The position numbers were made by a program, and so were the translations under genes. Below, in pieces: positions 49,621 to 58,295 of a DNA stretch of 64,000 nt. How positions within the stretch are numbered: the first letter of the stretch is position 1; each line of letters opens with the position of its first letter. Source of the DNA: Streptomyces sp. GESEQ-4 (GTDB lineage Bacteria; Actinomycetota; Actinomycetes; Streptomycetales; Streptomycetaceae); contig NZ_JAFFSU010000002.1 in assembly GCF_017948455.1 (NCBI RefSeq), positions 310,001 to 374,000 of the forward strand. Reading direction: 5' to 3'. The notes below the pieces were generated by a model. The model was given only the letters and a program-made list of their open reading frames with translations, was not told the DNA's origin and did not search any database.

Positions 49621-51216
49621 ATGAAGAGACGGATCATCATGTCCATGCTCGCAGGAGTCACCCTCCTCGCGAGCACCTTTCTCACGGCGGTTCCCGCCCA
49701 ATCCGCCGACGCGCCGCCCGAGTTCAGCACCACCGACTGGCACGACCCCATCACCGCCGCCCCACCCGTCCCCAAGCCCTCCGGCACATCCTGCCAAGTC
49801 ACCCTCGCCGAGGCACAGTTCCGCGACTTCACGCCGTACACCGGCACCTACACACCACCCGACGGCTGCGGCGACCGCTGGAGCAAGGTGGTCCTGCGCA
49901 TGGACGGCAAGGTCAAGGGGCGGCAGTTCGACCGGCTCGGGTATCTGCACCTCGGCGGTGTCGAGATCTTCCGTACGTCGACACCGCAGCCGTCGCCCGA
50001 CGGCATCGAGTGGTCCGTCGAGAAGGACGTCACGCGCTACAGCGACACCTTCCGCAGCGCCCAGGACGTCGAGATGCTCATCGGGAACGTGGTGGACGAC
50101 ACGTACACCGGGATCATCGACGTCAAGGTCACGCTCACGTTCTATGCGGGCAAGCCCGCTGCGACGCCGGACCAAGTCCTCACCCTCGCCCCCGACTCGA
50201 CCCTCACCACCCCGCGCAACAGCGAACGCGTCGTCGCCGAGGTGTACGCCACGGGCTCAGGCGGCGGCTGCGAGGAGTACTGGTACCTGACGGTGCCCGA
50301 CTCGGCGCCGTACTCCTGCCAGGCCGACGGCGGCCCCTACCGCGAGGTGCAGGTGAAGGTCGACGGCCAACTGGCCGGGATCGCCGCGCCGTTCCCGACG
50401 GTGTGGACCGGCGGCTGGTCGAATCCCTTCCTCTGGTACGTCGTTCCGGGCCCGCGCGCCTTCGACATCAAGCCGATCGAATACGACCTGACACCCTTCG
50501 CGGGCCTTCTCAACGACGGCCGCCCGCACCGCGTCGAGGTCTCCGTCGTCGGCGTCCCCGAGGGGCAGACCGGCTGGAGCACTCCCGTGAACGTCCTCGT
50601 CTGGCAGGACGCGAAGAGCGCGCACGTCAGCGGGAAGCTCACTGTCCACAGGGAGGGCGAGCTCACCAACTCCTCGACGCATACGCCCGGTTCGGAACAC
50701 CGAGTGGACACTGAGGGCGTACATCGGCTCATCGTCGCCGGATACGTCGACACCTCGCACGGCCGGGTGACGACCACCGTCAGCCGGTCGCTGGCGAACA
50801 GCTCCGTGCACCGCTGGACGGAGGGCGAGAGCGTCGACGGTCTCGACGCCCGCTGGACGGACGACGAGTCGGTCACCGTCGATGGACGCGGTCCGGCCCG
50901 GACGACGCGCACGGAGCGGACGTACACGATGGACGGCACGACCACGATCGGCGCGGGCGACCGGCTGCGGACGGTGCTGTCACTCGGCGACCGTTCCTCG
51001 GTCGTCACCTCCCAGGGTGGTCGGCGCCTCGCGTGGTCGCGGCTCGACGACACCTACGCGGGCGACGCCACGTACACGATCAACGTGCCGCGCGATCAGC
51101 GGCACGCGGTCGGCACGACGAGCGAGCGGTACCGGCTGTACGGGTCGGGCGGGTGCTACGACCGGGCGCTGACGACCGTTCAGGGCGTGCTGACGAAGGA
51201 CCGCAACGGCTGTTGA
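49621..51216 (+). CDS. Secreted peptide N-glycanase A-like amidase (PNGase A family)
   Basis: The 531-residue protein has a Sec signal peptide (MKRRIIMSMLAGVTLLAST, cleavage after AVPAQSA). The mature part shows the PNGase A pattern: FRDFTPYTGTYTPPDGCGDRWSKVVL, GRQFDRLGYLHLGGVEIFRTS, VEKDVTRYS and a later TGSGGGCEEYWYL. PNGase A removes N-glycans from glycopeptides; the plant enzymes are the type members. Secretion suggests scavenging of glycoproteins in soil. ATG 49621 gives the signal peptide; an upstream in-frame start does not. It is divergent from the ABC exporter pair. Confidence 0.85.
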   Translation: MKRRIIMSMLAGVTLLASTFLTAVPAQSADAPPEFSTTDWHDPITAAPPVPKPSGTSCQVTLAEAQFRDFTPYTGTYTPPDGCGDRWSKVVLRMDGKVKGRQFDRLGYLHLGGVEIFRTSTPQPSPDGIEWSVEKDVTRYSDTFRSAQDVEMLIGNVVDDTYTGIIDVKVTLTFYAGKPAATPDQVLTLAPDSTLTTPRNSERVVAEVYATGSGGGCEEYWYLTVPDSAPYSCQADGGPYREVQVKVDGQLAGIAAPFPTVWTGGWSNPFLWYVVPGPRAFDIKPIEYDLTPFAGLLNDGRPHRVEVSVVGVPEGQTGWSTPVNVLVWQDAKSAHVSGKLTVHREGELTNSSTHTPGSEHRVDTEGVHRLIVAGYVDTSHGRVTTTVSRSLANSSVHRWTEGESVDGLDARWTDDESVTVDGRGPARTTRTERTYTMDGTTTIGAGDRLRTVLSLGDRSSVVTSQGGRRLAWSRLDDTYAGDATYTINVPRDQRHAVGTTSERYRLYGSGGCYDRALTTVQGVLTKDRNGC

Positions 51217-51330
51217 GGTGGGGCGGTATGTGAGATTCCACAAGGCGGCCGGATTTACATGACCGGTACACAAAGGTTTCCGGAAGGATCAATGACACCC
51301 CGAGAGTGATCGGCACGGAAGCCGCTTTCC

Positions 51331-51364
51331 GTATGGCAGAAGTCCTCCGGGGCTTCTGCCATAC
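51331..51364 (+). promoter_or_regulatory. 12-bp perfect leader hairpin before the symporter gene
   Basis: GTATGGCAGAAG (51331-51342) pairs perfectly with CTTCTGCCATAC (51353-51364) around TCCTCCGGGG. It ends 24 bases before the GTG start of the symporter and 115 bases after the amidase stop. It has no T-tract. The loop contains TCCTCC, which is complementary to the AGGAG ribosome site at about 51380. It could be a terminator of the amidase gene or a translation or transcription switch for the symporter. Confidence 0.6.
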
Positions 51365-51388
51365 CGCCGTCCCCCTCTAGGAGTCCCC

Positions 51389-52806
51389 GTGCCGCCGCCC
51401 GTACCGTCCCTGCCGCGACGCGTCGCACGCATACTGCGTACCTCCCTCTTCGCGCAGGTCGCCTGCGCGCTCGTGCTCGGCATCCTCGTCGGCAAGCTGT
51501 GGCCCGACTTCGCCGCGGATCTCCAGCCGCTCGGCGACGGTTTCACCCGGCTCATCAAGACGATCATCTCCCCGCTCGTGTTCTGCGTGGTCGTGGTCGG
51601 CATCGCCAAGGCCGGTGACCTGAAGGCGTTCGGCCGGATCGGGCTGAAGGCCCTGATCTGGTTCGAGGTCGCGAGCACGCTCGCCCTGGTCATCGGGCTT
51701 CTCGCCGCCAATATCGTGCAGCCCGGCTCGGGGATGAACGTCGACCCGTCCACGCTCGACACTTCAGCGGTCGACGCGAAGACGGGCGGCGGTTCGCTGC
51801 CCTCGACGACCGAGTTCATCGTCAACGCGATTCCCACCAGTTTCATCGGCGCCTTCGCCGAGAACGAGCTTCTCCAGGTGCTGATCCTGGCCTGCCTGGT
51901 GGGCGCCGCGCTGCTTCACCTCGGCCACACCAAGGTGCCGAAGGTCCTGCCCGCCATCGAGCAGGCCCAGGAGATCATCTTCGCGGTCGTGAGCTTCATC
52001 ATGCGCCTCGCCCCGATCGCTGTGTTCGGCGCGATGGCCGTCCTCATCGGCCAGTACGGACTGGGCGTCATCGAGACCTACGCCAAGCTGATCGTCCTGT
52101 GCTACGCGGCTGCGGCGTTCTTCATCGCGCTCCTCGCCGTCGCGCTCAAGATGGTCACCGGACTCAGTCTCTGGAAGTTCCTGCGCTACATCCGTGAGGA
52201 GATGCTCCTCGCGCTCGGCACCGCCTCCACCGAGTCCGTCATGCCGCGTGTGATGCAGAAGCTGCGCAAGGCCGGTGCCGCGACGACGCCGTAGGCCTGG
52301 TGCTGCCCACCGGCTACTCCTTCAACCTCGACGGAGCCTCGCTCTACCTGTCCATCGGCACGCTGTTCATCGCGCAGGCCGTGGGCGTGGATCTCAGCCT
52401 GAGCCAGCAGATCACCGTGATCCTGGTGCTGATGCTCACCAGCAAGGGCATGGCCGGCATCCCCGGTTCCGCCTTCCTCGCCCTGTCCGCGACCGCCTCC
52501 TCGCTGGGCGCCATCCCCGCCGGGGCCGTCGCGCTGCTCCTCGGCGTGGACCGCATCATGGACTCGATGCGCGTCGTCACGAACCTGCTCGGCAACTGCG
52601 TCGCCGTGTTCGCCGTGTCCCGGTGGGAGGGCGCGCTGGACATGGAGCGGGCGAAGAAGGTGCTGAGCGGAGAGATCGAGCCCAGGACCGAGGGTGGCGA
52701 CGGCGACGAGTCCGCCGCTGCCGACGATGCTCCGGGAGCGGATGCGTCCGCCACCGTCGCCGTACCAGCCCAGTTGACCAAGGAGCCCGCGCCCGAGGTC
52801 AGTTGA
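51389..52806 (+). pseudogene. Dicarboxylate/amino acid:cation symporter (DctA/GltP type), frameshifted
   Basis: The first part (51389-52293) encodes a normal N-terminus of a DAACS symporter, up to LGTASTESVMPRVMQKLRKA, and then stops at TAG 52291-52293. The rest, in the +1-shifted frame up to 52806, continues with DDAVGLVLPTGYSFNLDGAS, the family's next motif, then the helical hairpin and SKGMAGIPGSAFL. One base is missing near 52278 (or two are inserted). Restoring it gives a ~472-residue complete protein. AGGAG precedes the GTG start. Both halves keep clean codon usage, so the lesion is very recent or a sequencing error. If intact, it would import succinate, malate, fumarate or related dicarboxylates. 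Confidence 0.88.
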
Positions 52807-52864
52807 CGCATCGCGCCTTCAGACGGCCACCGCTCCTCTCCAGGGGCGGTGGCCGCGGCATGTC

Positions 52865-53308
52865 TCAGCCGTGGTGCGTCTTGTCCACCAACGTGTCCAG
52901 CAGTGTCCCGAGCACCGCACGCTCCACATGGGTCAAGGGCGCCAGAATCTCGTCGGCCGCCGCTCTCCGTGCCCCGTGCAACTCGCCCAGCGCCTTGCGC
53001 CCGTCGTCCGTCAACTCGATCCGGATCACCCGACGGTTGCTGGGATCGGGCACCCGCCGCACCTTCCCGCTCGCCTCCAGCCCGTCGACCAGCGAGGTGA
53101 CGGCCCGCGGGACCACCTCCAGCCGCTCGGCGAGGTCGGCCATGCGGGGCGGCGCCTCGTAGTGCGCGAGGGTGCGCAGCAGCCGGGACTGGGCCGGGGT
53201 GACGCCCAGGCCGGACTGCTCGATGTGCCGCTTCTGGATGCGGTGCACACGCCGAGTGAACCGCAGCAGTTGGTCGGCCAGCTGACCGTCGGAATCGGGG
53301 GTGGTCAT
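52865..53308 (-). CDS. MarR-family transcriptional regulator
   Basis: The 147-residue protein has the MarR winged helix: LGVTPAQSRLLRTLAHYEAP, MADLAERLEVVPRAVTSLVDGLEASGKV, then the wing VPDPSNRRVIRIELTDDGR. It is divergent from an ABC multidrug exporter with a perfect inverted repeat between them, which strongly suggests it represses that exporter and itself. The inducer is unknown. Confidence 0.93.
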   Translation of the reverse strand: MTTPDSDGQLADQLLRFTRRVHRIQKRHIEQSGLGVTPAQSRLLRTLAHYEAPPRMADLAERLEVVPRAVTSLVDGLEASGKVRRVPDPSNRRVIRIELTDDGRKALGELHGARRAAADEILAPLTHVERAVLGTLLDTLVDKTHHG

Positions 53309-53332
53309 GCGGGAACAATATCAGGATGCCGT

Positions 53333-53357
53333 TCATTGTGAGTATAGGTAACAATGA
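53333..53357. promoter_or_regulatory. Probable MarR operator in the divergent promoter region
   Basis: TCATTGT (53333-53339) and ACAATGA (53351-53357) form a perfect inverted repeat with an 11-base spacer containing TATAGG, a possible -10 hexamer. It lies 25 bases from the marR start and 46 from the exporter start. Size and symmetry suit a MarR dimer. Confidence 0.7.
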
Positions 53358-53402
53358 GCTAGTCTCCGTCCGTCACCGTCGACTCACCACCCGCAGGAGC
53401 CC

Positions 53403-55205
53403 ATGAAACCCGAACACGAACCCGCGTCGATCCCGCCCGCCGAGGCCGAGGAGAAGCCCCGGCAGGCGCGGCGCATCCTGACCCTCTTCCGTCCGTACCG
53501 GGGACGCCTCGCCGTAGTCGGCCTCCTGGTCGGCGCCTCGTCCCTCGTCTCCGTCGCCACCCCCTTCTTCCTGAAGGCGATCCTCGACACCGCGATCCCG
53601 CAGGGCCGCACCGGCCTGCTCAGCCTGCTCGCGCTCGGCATGATCCTGAGCGCCGTCCTCACCAGCGTCTTCGGCGTCCTGCAGACCCTGATCTCCACGA
53701 CGGTCGGTCAGCGCGTCATGCACGACCTGCGCACCGCCGTCTACGGCCGGCTGCAACGCATGTCGCTCGCCTTCTTCACGCGCACCCGCACCGGCGAGGT
53801 CCAGTCCCGCATCGCCAACGACATCGGCGGCATGCAGGCGACCGTCACCTCCACCGCCACCTCACTGGTCGCCAACTTCACCAGCGTGGTCGCCACGATC
53901 GTCGCGATGATCGTCCTCGACTGGCGGCTCACCGTCGTCTCGCTGCTTCTGCTGCCGGTGTTCGTGTGGATCAGCCGCCGCGTCGGCGACGAACGCAGAA
54001 AGATCACCACCCAGCGCCAGAAGCAGATGGCCGCGATGGCCGCCACGGTCACCGAGTCGCTCTCGGTCAGTGGCATCCTGCTCGGCCGCACGATGGGCCG
54101 CTCCGACTCGCTGACGAAGTCCTTCGGGGACGAGTCCGAGGAACTGGTCGACCTCGAAGTGCGGTCGAGCATGGCCGGGCGCTGGCGGATGTCCGTCATC
54201 ACGATCGTCATGGCCGCGATGCCCGCCGTCATCTACTGGGCCGCGGGCATGGCCCTCCAACTCGGCGGCCCCGCGGTCTCGATCGGCACGATCGTCGCCT
54301 TCGTCTCGCTCCAGCAGGGCCTGTTCCGCCCGGCCGTGAGCCTCCTCGGCACAGGCGTCCAGATCCAGGCCTCGCTAGCCCTGTTCCAGCGCATCTTCGA
54401 GTATCTCGACCTGCCCATAGACATCACCGAGCGCGAGGACCCCGTCCACCTGGACCGCGTGCGGGGCGAGGTCCGCTTCGAGGAGGTCGAGTTCCGGTAC
54501 GACGACAAGAGCGGGCCGATCCTCGACAGCATCGACGTCACCGTCCCGGCCGGCGGCAGCCTCGCCATCGTCGGCCCGACCGGCGCGGGCAAGTCCACGC
54601 TCGGCTATCTGGTGCCGCGGCTGTACGACGTCACGGGCGGCCGGGTCACCCTCGACGGCATCGACGTCCGCGACCTCGACTTCGACACCCTCGCCCGCGC
54701 GGTCGGCGTCGTCTCCCAGGAGACGTACCTCTTCCACGCCTCGATCGCCGAGAACCTGCGCTTCGCGAAGCCGGACGCCACCGACGAGGAACTCGAGCAG
54801 GCGGCGAAGGCGGCGCAGATCCACGACCACATCGCCGCGCTTCCCGATGGGTACGACACCGTCGTCGGCGAACGCGGGCACCGCTTCTCCGGCGGCGAGA
54901 AGCAGCGCCTGGCCATCGCCCGCACCATCCTGCGCGACCCGCCCGTGCTCATCCTCGACGAGGCGACCAGCGCCCTGGACACCCGCACCGAACACGCCGT
55001 CCAGGACGCGATCGACGCGTTGTCGGCCAACCGCACCACGCTCACCATCGCGCACCGCCTGTCCACCATTCGGGGTGCCGACCAGATCGTGGTCCTGGAC
55101 GCCGGGCGCGCGGTCGAACGCGGTACGCACGAGGAGCTGTTGGGTCATGAGGGCCGGTACGCGGCGCTGGTCCGCAGGGACGCCCAACTGGAGCCGACAA
55201 GCTGA
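53403..55205 (+). CDS. ABC multidrug exporter (fused membrane and ATPase domains)
   Basis: The 600-residue half-transporter is expected to work as a homodimer. Its membrane domain spans ~30-330 and its ATPase domain ~365-595, with Walker A VGPTGAGKST, Q-loop VSQETYLFHASI, signature RFSGGEKQRLAIA, Walker B VLILDEATSALD and H-loop IAHRLSTIR all canonical, unlike the exporter pair at 45894-49459. It is probably controlled by the adjacent MarR repressor. The substrate cannot be predicted; drug efflux is usual for the family. Confidence 0.94.
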   Translation: MKPEHEPASIPPAEAEEKPRQARRILTLFRPYRGRLAVVGLLVGASSLVSVATPFFLKAILDTAIPQGRTGLLSLLALGMILSAVLTSVFGVLQTLISTTVGQRVMHDLRTAVYGRLQRMSLAFFTRTRTGEVQSRIANDIGGMQATVTSTATSLVANFTSVVATIVAMIVLDWRLTVVSLLLLPVFVWISRRVGDERRKITTQRQKQMAAMAATVTESLSVSGILLGRTMGRSDSLTKSFGDESEELVDLEVRSSMAGRWRMSVITIVMAAMPAVIYWAAGMALQLGGPAVSIGTIVAFVSLQQGLFRPAVSLLGTGVQIQASLALFQRIFEYLDLPIDITEREDPVHLDRVRGEVRFEEVEFRYDDKSGPILDSIDVTVPAGGSLAIVGPTGAGKSTLGYLVPRLYDVTGGRVTLDGIDVRDLDFDTLARAVGVVSQETYLFHASIAENLRFAKPDATDEELEQAAKAAQIHDHIAALPDGYDTVVGERGHRFSGGEKQRLAIARTILRDPPVLILDEATSALDTRTEHAVQDAIDALSANRTTLTIAHRLSTIRGADQIVVLDAGRAVERGTHEELLGHEGRYAALVRRDAQLEPTS

Positions 55206-55248
55206 AGATATGCGTAGTCTGTGACGATATGCGGGTTACGGTTTGCGC

Positions 55249-56088
55249 ATGCACTTCAACACTCCGCCACGAAGCACCATGCGACTGACGCGTCGGGGCC
55301 GTATCGCCCTCATCGCGACCGGGGCCGTCCTGGCCGGCACCGCCGTGGCGGTGCCGCTGCTCACCCTGGGCGGCGAGGAAGAGACCAAGCCGGTGTCCCT
55401 GGTGATCCCGGAGGGCTGGCGCGCGGGCCAGGTCTACGACGCCGTCGACAAGGCCCTCGAGCTGCCGCCGGGCACCACGAAGAAGTCCCTGGGCAAGGCC
55501 GACCTGAAGCTGCCGGCCGACGCCGAGGCCAACCCGGAGGGCTATCTCTTCCCGGCGACGTATCCGATCGACGAGAAGGCGACGCCGGAGGCACTGCTGT
55601 CGTCGATGGTCGACACGGCCCATCGGCGGTTCAACGGCGTCCCGATCGCCGCGGGCGCGCAGCGCAACGCGATGAACGCCTATCAGGCGGTCACCATCGC
55701 CAGCATCGTGCAGGCCGAGGCCTCCACCAAGGCCGAGATGGGCAAGGTGGCCCGGGTCATCCACAACCGGCTCGAACGCGGTATGCCGCTCCAGATGGAC
55801 TCCACCATCAACTACGCCCTGAACCGCTCCACCGTGCGGACGACCCTCGACGACCTGCGGATCGAGAGCCCCTACAACTCGTACCAGCGCATGGGGCTGC
55901 CGCCCACGCCCATCGCCAACCCCGGCGAGCAGGCCCTGCGTGCGGCGGTCACTCCGACGCCGGGTGACTGGCTGTACTTCGTCACGGTCAAGCGGGGCGA
56001 CACCCGCTTCACGGCCGACTACGCCGAGCACCAGCGCAACGTGGCGGAGTTCAACTCCCTCCAGAAGCGCCCGCAGGCGAAGACGTGA
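55249..56088 (+). CDS. mltG: Endolytic murein transglycosylase MltG-like protein
   Basis: The ~279-residue YceG/MltG family protein cuts nascent glycan strands in peptidoglycan and is thought to set their length. After a single N-terminal membrane anchor (RIALIATGAVLAGTAVAVPLL) come the LysM-like part (VSLVIPEGWRAGQVYDAV), PEGYLFPATYPI, the catalytic-glutamate region VTIASIVQAEAS, RVIHNRLERGMPLQMDSTINYA and SPYNSYQRMGLPPTPIANPG. It is shorter than typical actinobacterial MltG encoded beside aroE, so it may be a second copy. ATG 55249 or 55279 could be the start; neither has a strong ribosome site. Confidence 0.9.
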   Translation: MHFNTPPRSTMRLTRRGRIALIATGAVLAGTAVAVPLLTLGGEEETKPVSLVIPEGWRAGQVYDAVDKALELPPGTTKKSLGKADLKLPADAEANPEGYLFPATYPIDEKATPEALLSSMVDTAHRRFNGVPIAAGAQRNAMNAYQAVTIASIVQAEASTKAEMGKVARVIHNRLERGMPLQMDSTINYALNRSTVRTTLDDLRIESPYNSYQRMGLPPTPIANPGEQALRAAVTPTPGDWLYFVTVKRGDTRFTADYAEHQRNVAEFNSLQKRPQAKT

Positions 56089-56100
56089 CCGGCGTGGACG

Positions 56101-57168
56101 TCACGCGGCGACCGGCTCCTCGGCGAGCAGCCGCCTGATGTCCCGCACGGCCGCACGGCCCGCCCGGTTGGCGCCGATGGTGCTCGCCGACGGACCGTAG
56201 CCGACCAGATGGATCCGCGGATCGGCGACCGCGCGGGTACCGTCGAGCCGGATCCCGCCGCCCGGCTCACGCAGCCTCAGCGGTGTCAGATGGTCGACGG
56301 CGGGCCGGAATCCGGTCGCCCACAGGATGACGTCGGCGGGCACGTGCCGCCCGTCGTTCCACGCCACCCCGTCCGGGGTGATCCGGTCGAACATCGGCTG
56401 CCGGTCAAGGACCCCGTCCGCGAGCCCCTGCCGAATCGCGTCGTTCAACGGCAGCCCCGTCACGGAGACCACACTCCGCGGCGGCAGTCCCTGCCGCACC
56501 CGCTCCTCCACCAGCGCGACCGCCGCGCGACCGGCGTCCTCGTCGAAGGGCCCCTCGCGGAAGACCGGCGGCCGGCGGGTGACCCAGGTCGTGGCCGCCG
56601 CGTACGGGGCGATCTCCAGCAGATGCTGGGTACCGGACGCACCTCCACCCACCACGACGACCCGCAGCCCGGCGAACTCCTCCGGCCCCGGATACTGCGC
56701 GGTGTGCAACTGCCGCCCCCGGAAGGTCTCCTGACCGCGATAGCGCGGCCAGAACGGCCGGTCCCAGGTTCCCGTCGCATTGATCAGCGCCCGGGTCGAC
56801 CACACACCGACCGAGGTCTCCACCAGCAGCCGCCCCGCGTCGCCCTCGCGCACGGCATGGACATCGACGGGCCGCCGTACCCGCAGATCGAAGGTGCGCT
56901 CGTATCTGTCGAAGTACTCGGTGATCACCTCGGAGGACGGCCGCGCCGGGTCGGCGCCCGTGAGCTCCATGCCGGGCAGCGCGTGCATCCCGTGCACCTT
57001 GCCGTACGTCAGCGAAGGCCACCGGAACTGCCAGGCGCCGCCGGGCCCGGGGGAGTGGTCGAGCACCACGAAGTCCCGCTCCGGCTCGAATCCGGTGCGC
57101 CGCAGGTGATAGGCGCCAGCCAGACCTGCCTGGCCGGCGCCTATGACGACTACCTCGGTGTTGTTCAC
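56101..57168 (-). CDS. Flavin-dependent monooxygenase/oxidoreductase, CzcO/FMO-like
   Basis: The 355-residue protein has two Rossmann folds: FAD-binding VVIGAGQAGLAGAYHLR at the N-terminus and an NADPH-type VVVVGGGASGTQHLLEI near residue 170. INATGTWDRPFWP and ILWATGFRPAVDHL are the ATG motifs usual in flavin monooxygenases. It is slightly shorter than Baeyer-Villiger enzymes and lacks an obvious FxGxxxHxxxW fingerprint, so simple N- or S-oxygenation or another redox role is possible. It lies between mltG (convergent) and the sulfonate-type importer operon on its own strand, 73 bases away; a role in sulfonate use is possible but unproven. Confidence 0.85.
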   Translation of the reverse strand: MNNTEVVVIGAGQAGLAGAYHLRRTGFEPERDFVVLDHSPGPGGAWQFRWPSLTYGKVHGMHALPGMELTGADPARPSSEVITEYFDRYERTFDLRVRRPVDVHAVREGDAGRLLVETSVGVWSTRALINATGTWDRPFWPRYRGQETFRGRQLHTAQYPGPEEFAGLRVVVVGGGASGTQHLLEIAPYAAATTWVTRRPPVFREGPFDEDAGRAAVALVEERVRQGLPPRSVVSVTGLPLNDAIRQGLADGVLDRQPMFDRITPDGVAWNDGRHVPADVILWATGFRPAVDHLTPLRLREPGGGIRLDGTRAVADPRIHLVGYGPSASTIGANRAGRAAVRDIRRLLAEEPVAA

Positions 57169-57230
57169 GCTTCTACTAACCGCGTGGGGCGCATGGATCT
57201 TCCCTCGGAATCACGCCCTCATCAGAAGGC

Positions 57231-57250
57231 CTTAGGAGTCCTTAGGAGTC
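57231..57250. repeat. 10-bp tandem duplication at a stop codon
   Basis: CTTAGGAGTC occurs twice in direct succession. On the minus strand the first copy read supplies the last codons and TAA of the binding-protein gene, and the second repeats the same ten bases just after the stop. This looks like a slippage duplication that leaves the protein unchanged. Confidence 0.7.
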
Positions 57251-58267
57251 CTTGTAGACACGGGGCTTCGCAGTGGACGGCGGCAGGGCGCCGTTGAAGC
57301 GGGCGTCGGTGAACTCGGCGAAGTCGACCCGGTGCGGGATCAGCTTCAGATCGGCGAAGGTGTCGGCGATCTCCTGCTCCGAGGCGATGAGAGGTTTGTC
57401 CACGGCGACCGCGACCCGGGACGCGTTGGTCCGCTTCACCGAGGCCAGCGCCACCTCGTACGGCAGCCCGGTCTCCTCGGCCCACACCTTCGCCCATGCC
57501 TCCGGGTGGTCGTACACCCAGTCGTAGGCCCGGCGGAGCCGGCCGAGGTAGTCCTCGATGGCCGCCGTCTTCTCGCTGTCCTGAAGCGCGGAGGGCGCCG
57601 CCACCTGGAACAGCAGACCGTTGGTCACGCCTTCGCCGGTCGTGAGAACCGTCCCCTGCTCGGCCTGGAGCACCTGCGAGGTGTACGGGTCCCAGACCGC
57701 CCATGCGTCGACCTTGCCGGACGTGAACGCGGCGAGCGCGTCGGCCGGCTGGAGGTACTTGACCTGCACGTCGCCGAGGGTCAGCCCGGCCGCCTTGAGG
57801 GAGGCGACGAGTTGGTAGTGCGCGGAGGACCCCTGCGCGACGGCGACGGACCGGCCCTTCAGGTCCCCGGTGCTCTTCAGCTCCGACCCGTTCGGCACGA
57901 GGATGGCGTCGCCTTTGGACGTGCCGTGCCAGGCGGCCACCACCTTGATCTGGGAGCCGGCCCCGGCCGCGAAGACCGGCGGGGTGTTGCCGACGCCGCC
58001 GATGTCGACGGCCTTGGCGTTGACGGCTTCGAGGAGCGGCGGGCCGGAGGTGAACGTGGACCATTTGATCTTGTAGTCGAGGTCCTTGAGCTCACCGGCG
58101 GCGCGCAGGATGGCTTCGGAACCGCCCTTCTGGTCACCGACGTTGAGGGTGAGCGAGCCCTTGCCGTCGGTGTCGGACCCCGTGCTGGTGGACGAACTCC
58201 CGCCGCAGGCCGTGAGCAGCAGGGCAAGGGGGAGGAGCAGCGCGGCGGGGACGAGGCGTCGTCGCAT
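57242..58267 (-). CDS. ABC importer substrate-binding lipoprotein (sulfonate/nitrate/taurine type)
   Basis: The 341-residue protein has a lipoprotein signal ([20 protein letters not shown], then CGG; lipobox LTAC). The mature region matches the SsuA/NMT1-like binding fold: LNVGDQKGGSEAILRAAGEL, VDIGGVGNTPPVFAAGAG, VAVAQGSSAHYQLVASLKAAGL, GKVDAWAVWDPYTSQV. It is the capture component of the importer, encoded last in a permease-ATPase-binding-protein order on the minus strand. The sulfonate assignment follows from the family and from the cysteine-type leader peptide upstream. Confidence 0.9.
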   Translation of the reverse strand: MRRRLVPAALLLPLALLLTACGGSSSTSTGSDTDGKGSLTLNVGDQKGGSEAILRAAGELKDLDYKIKWSTFTSGPPLLEAVNAKAVDIGGVGNTPPVFAAGAGSQIKVVAAWHGTSKGDAILVPNGSELKSTGDLKGRSVAVAQGSSAHYQLVASLKAAGLTLGDVQVKYLQPADALAAFTSGKVDAWAVWDPYTSQVLQAEQGTVLTTGEGVTNGLLFQVAAPSALQDSEKTAAIEDYLGRLRRAYDWVYDHPEAWAKVWAEETGLPYEVALASVKRTNASRVAVAVDKPLIASEQEIADTFADLKLIPHRVDFAEFTDARFNGALPPSTAKPRVYKDS

Positions 58268-58295
58268 GATGGATCCGTTCTTGGGGTGAGGGTGT

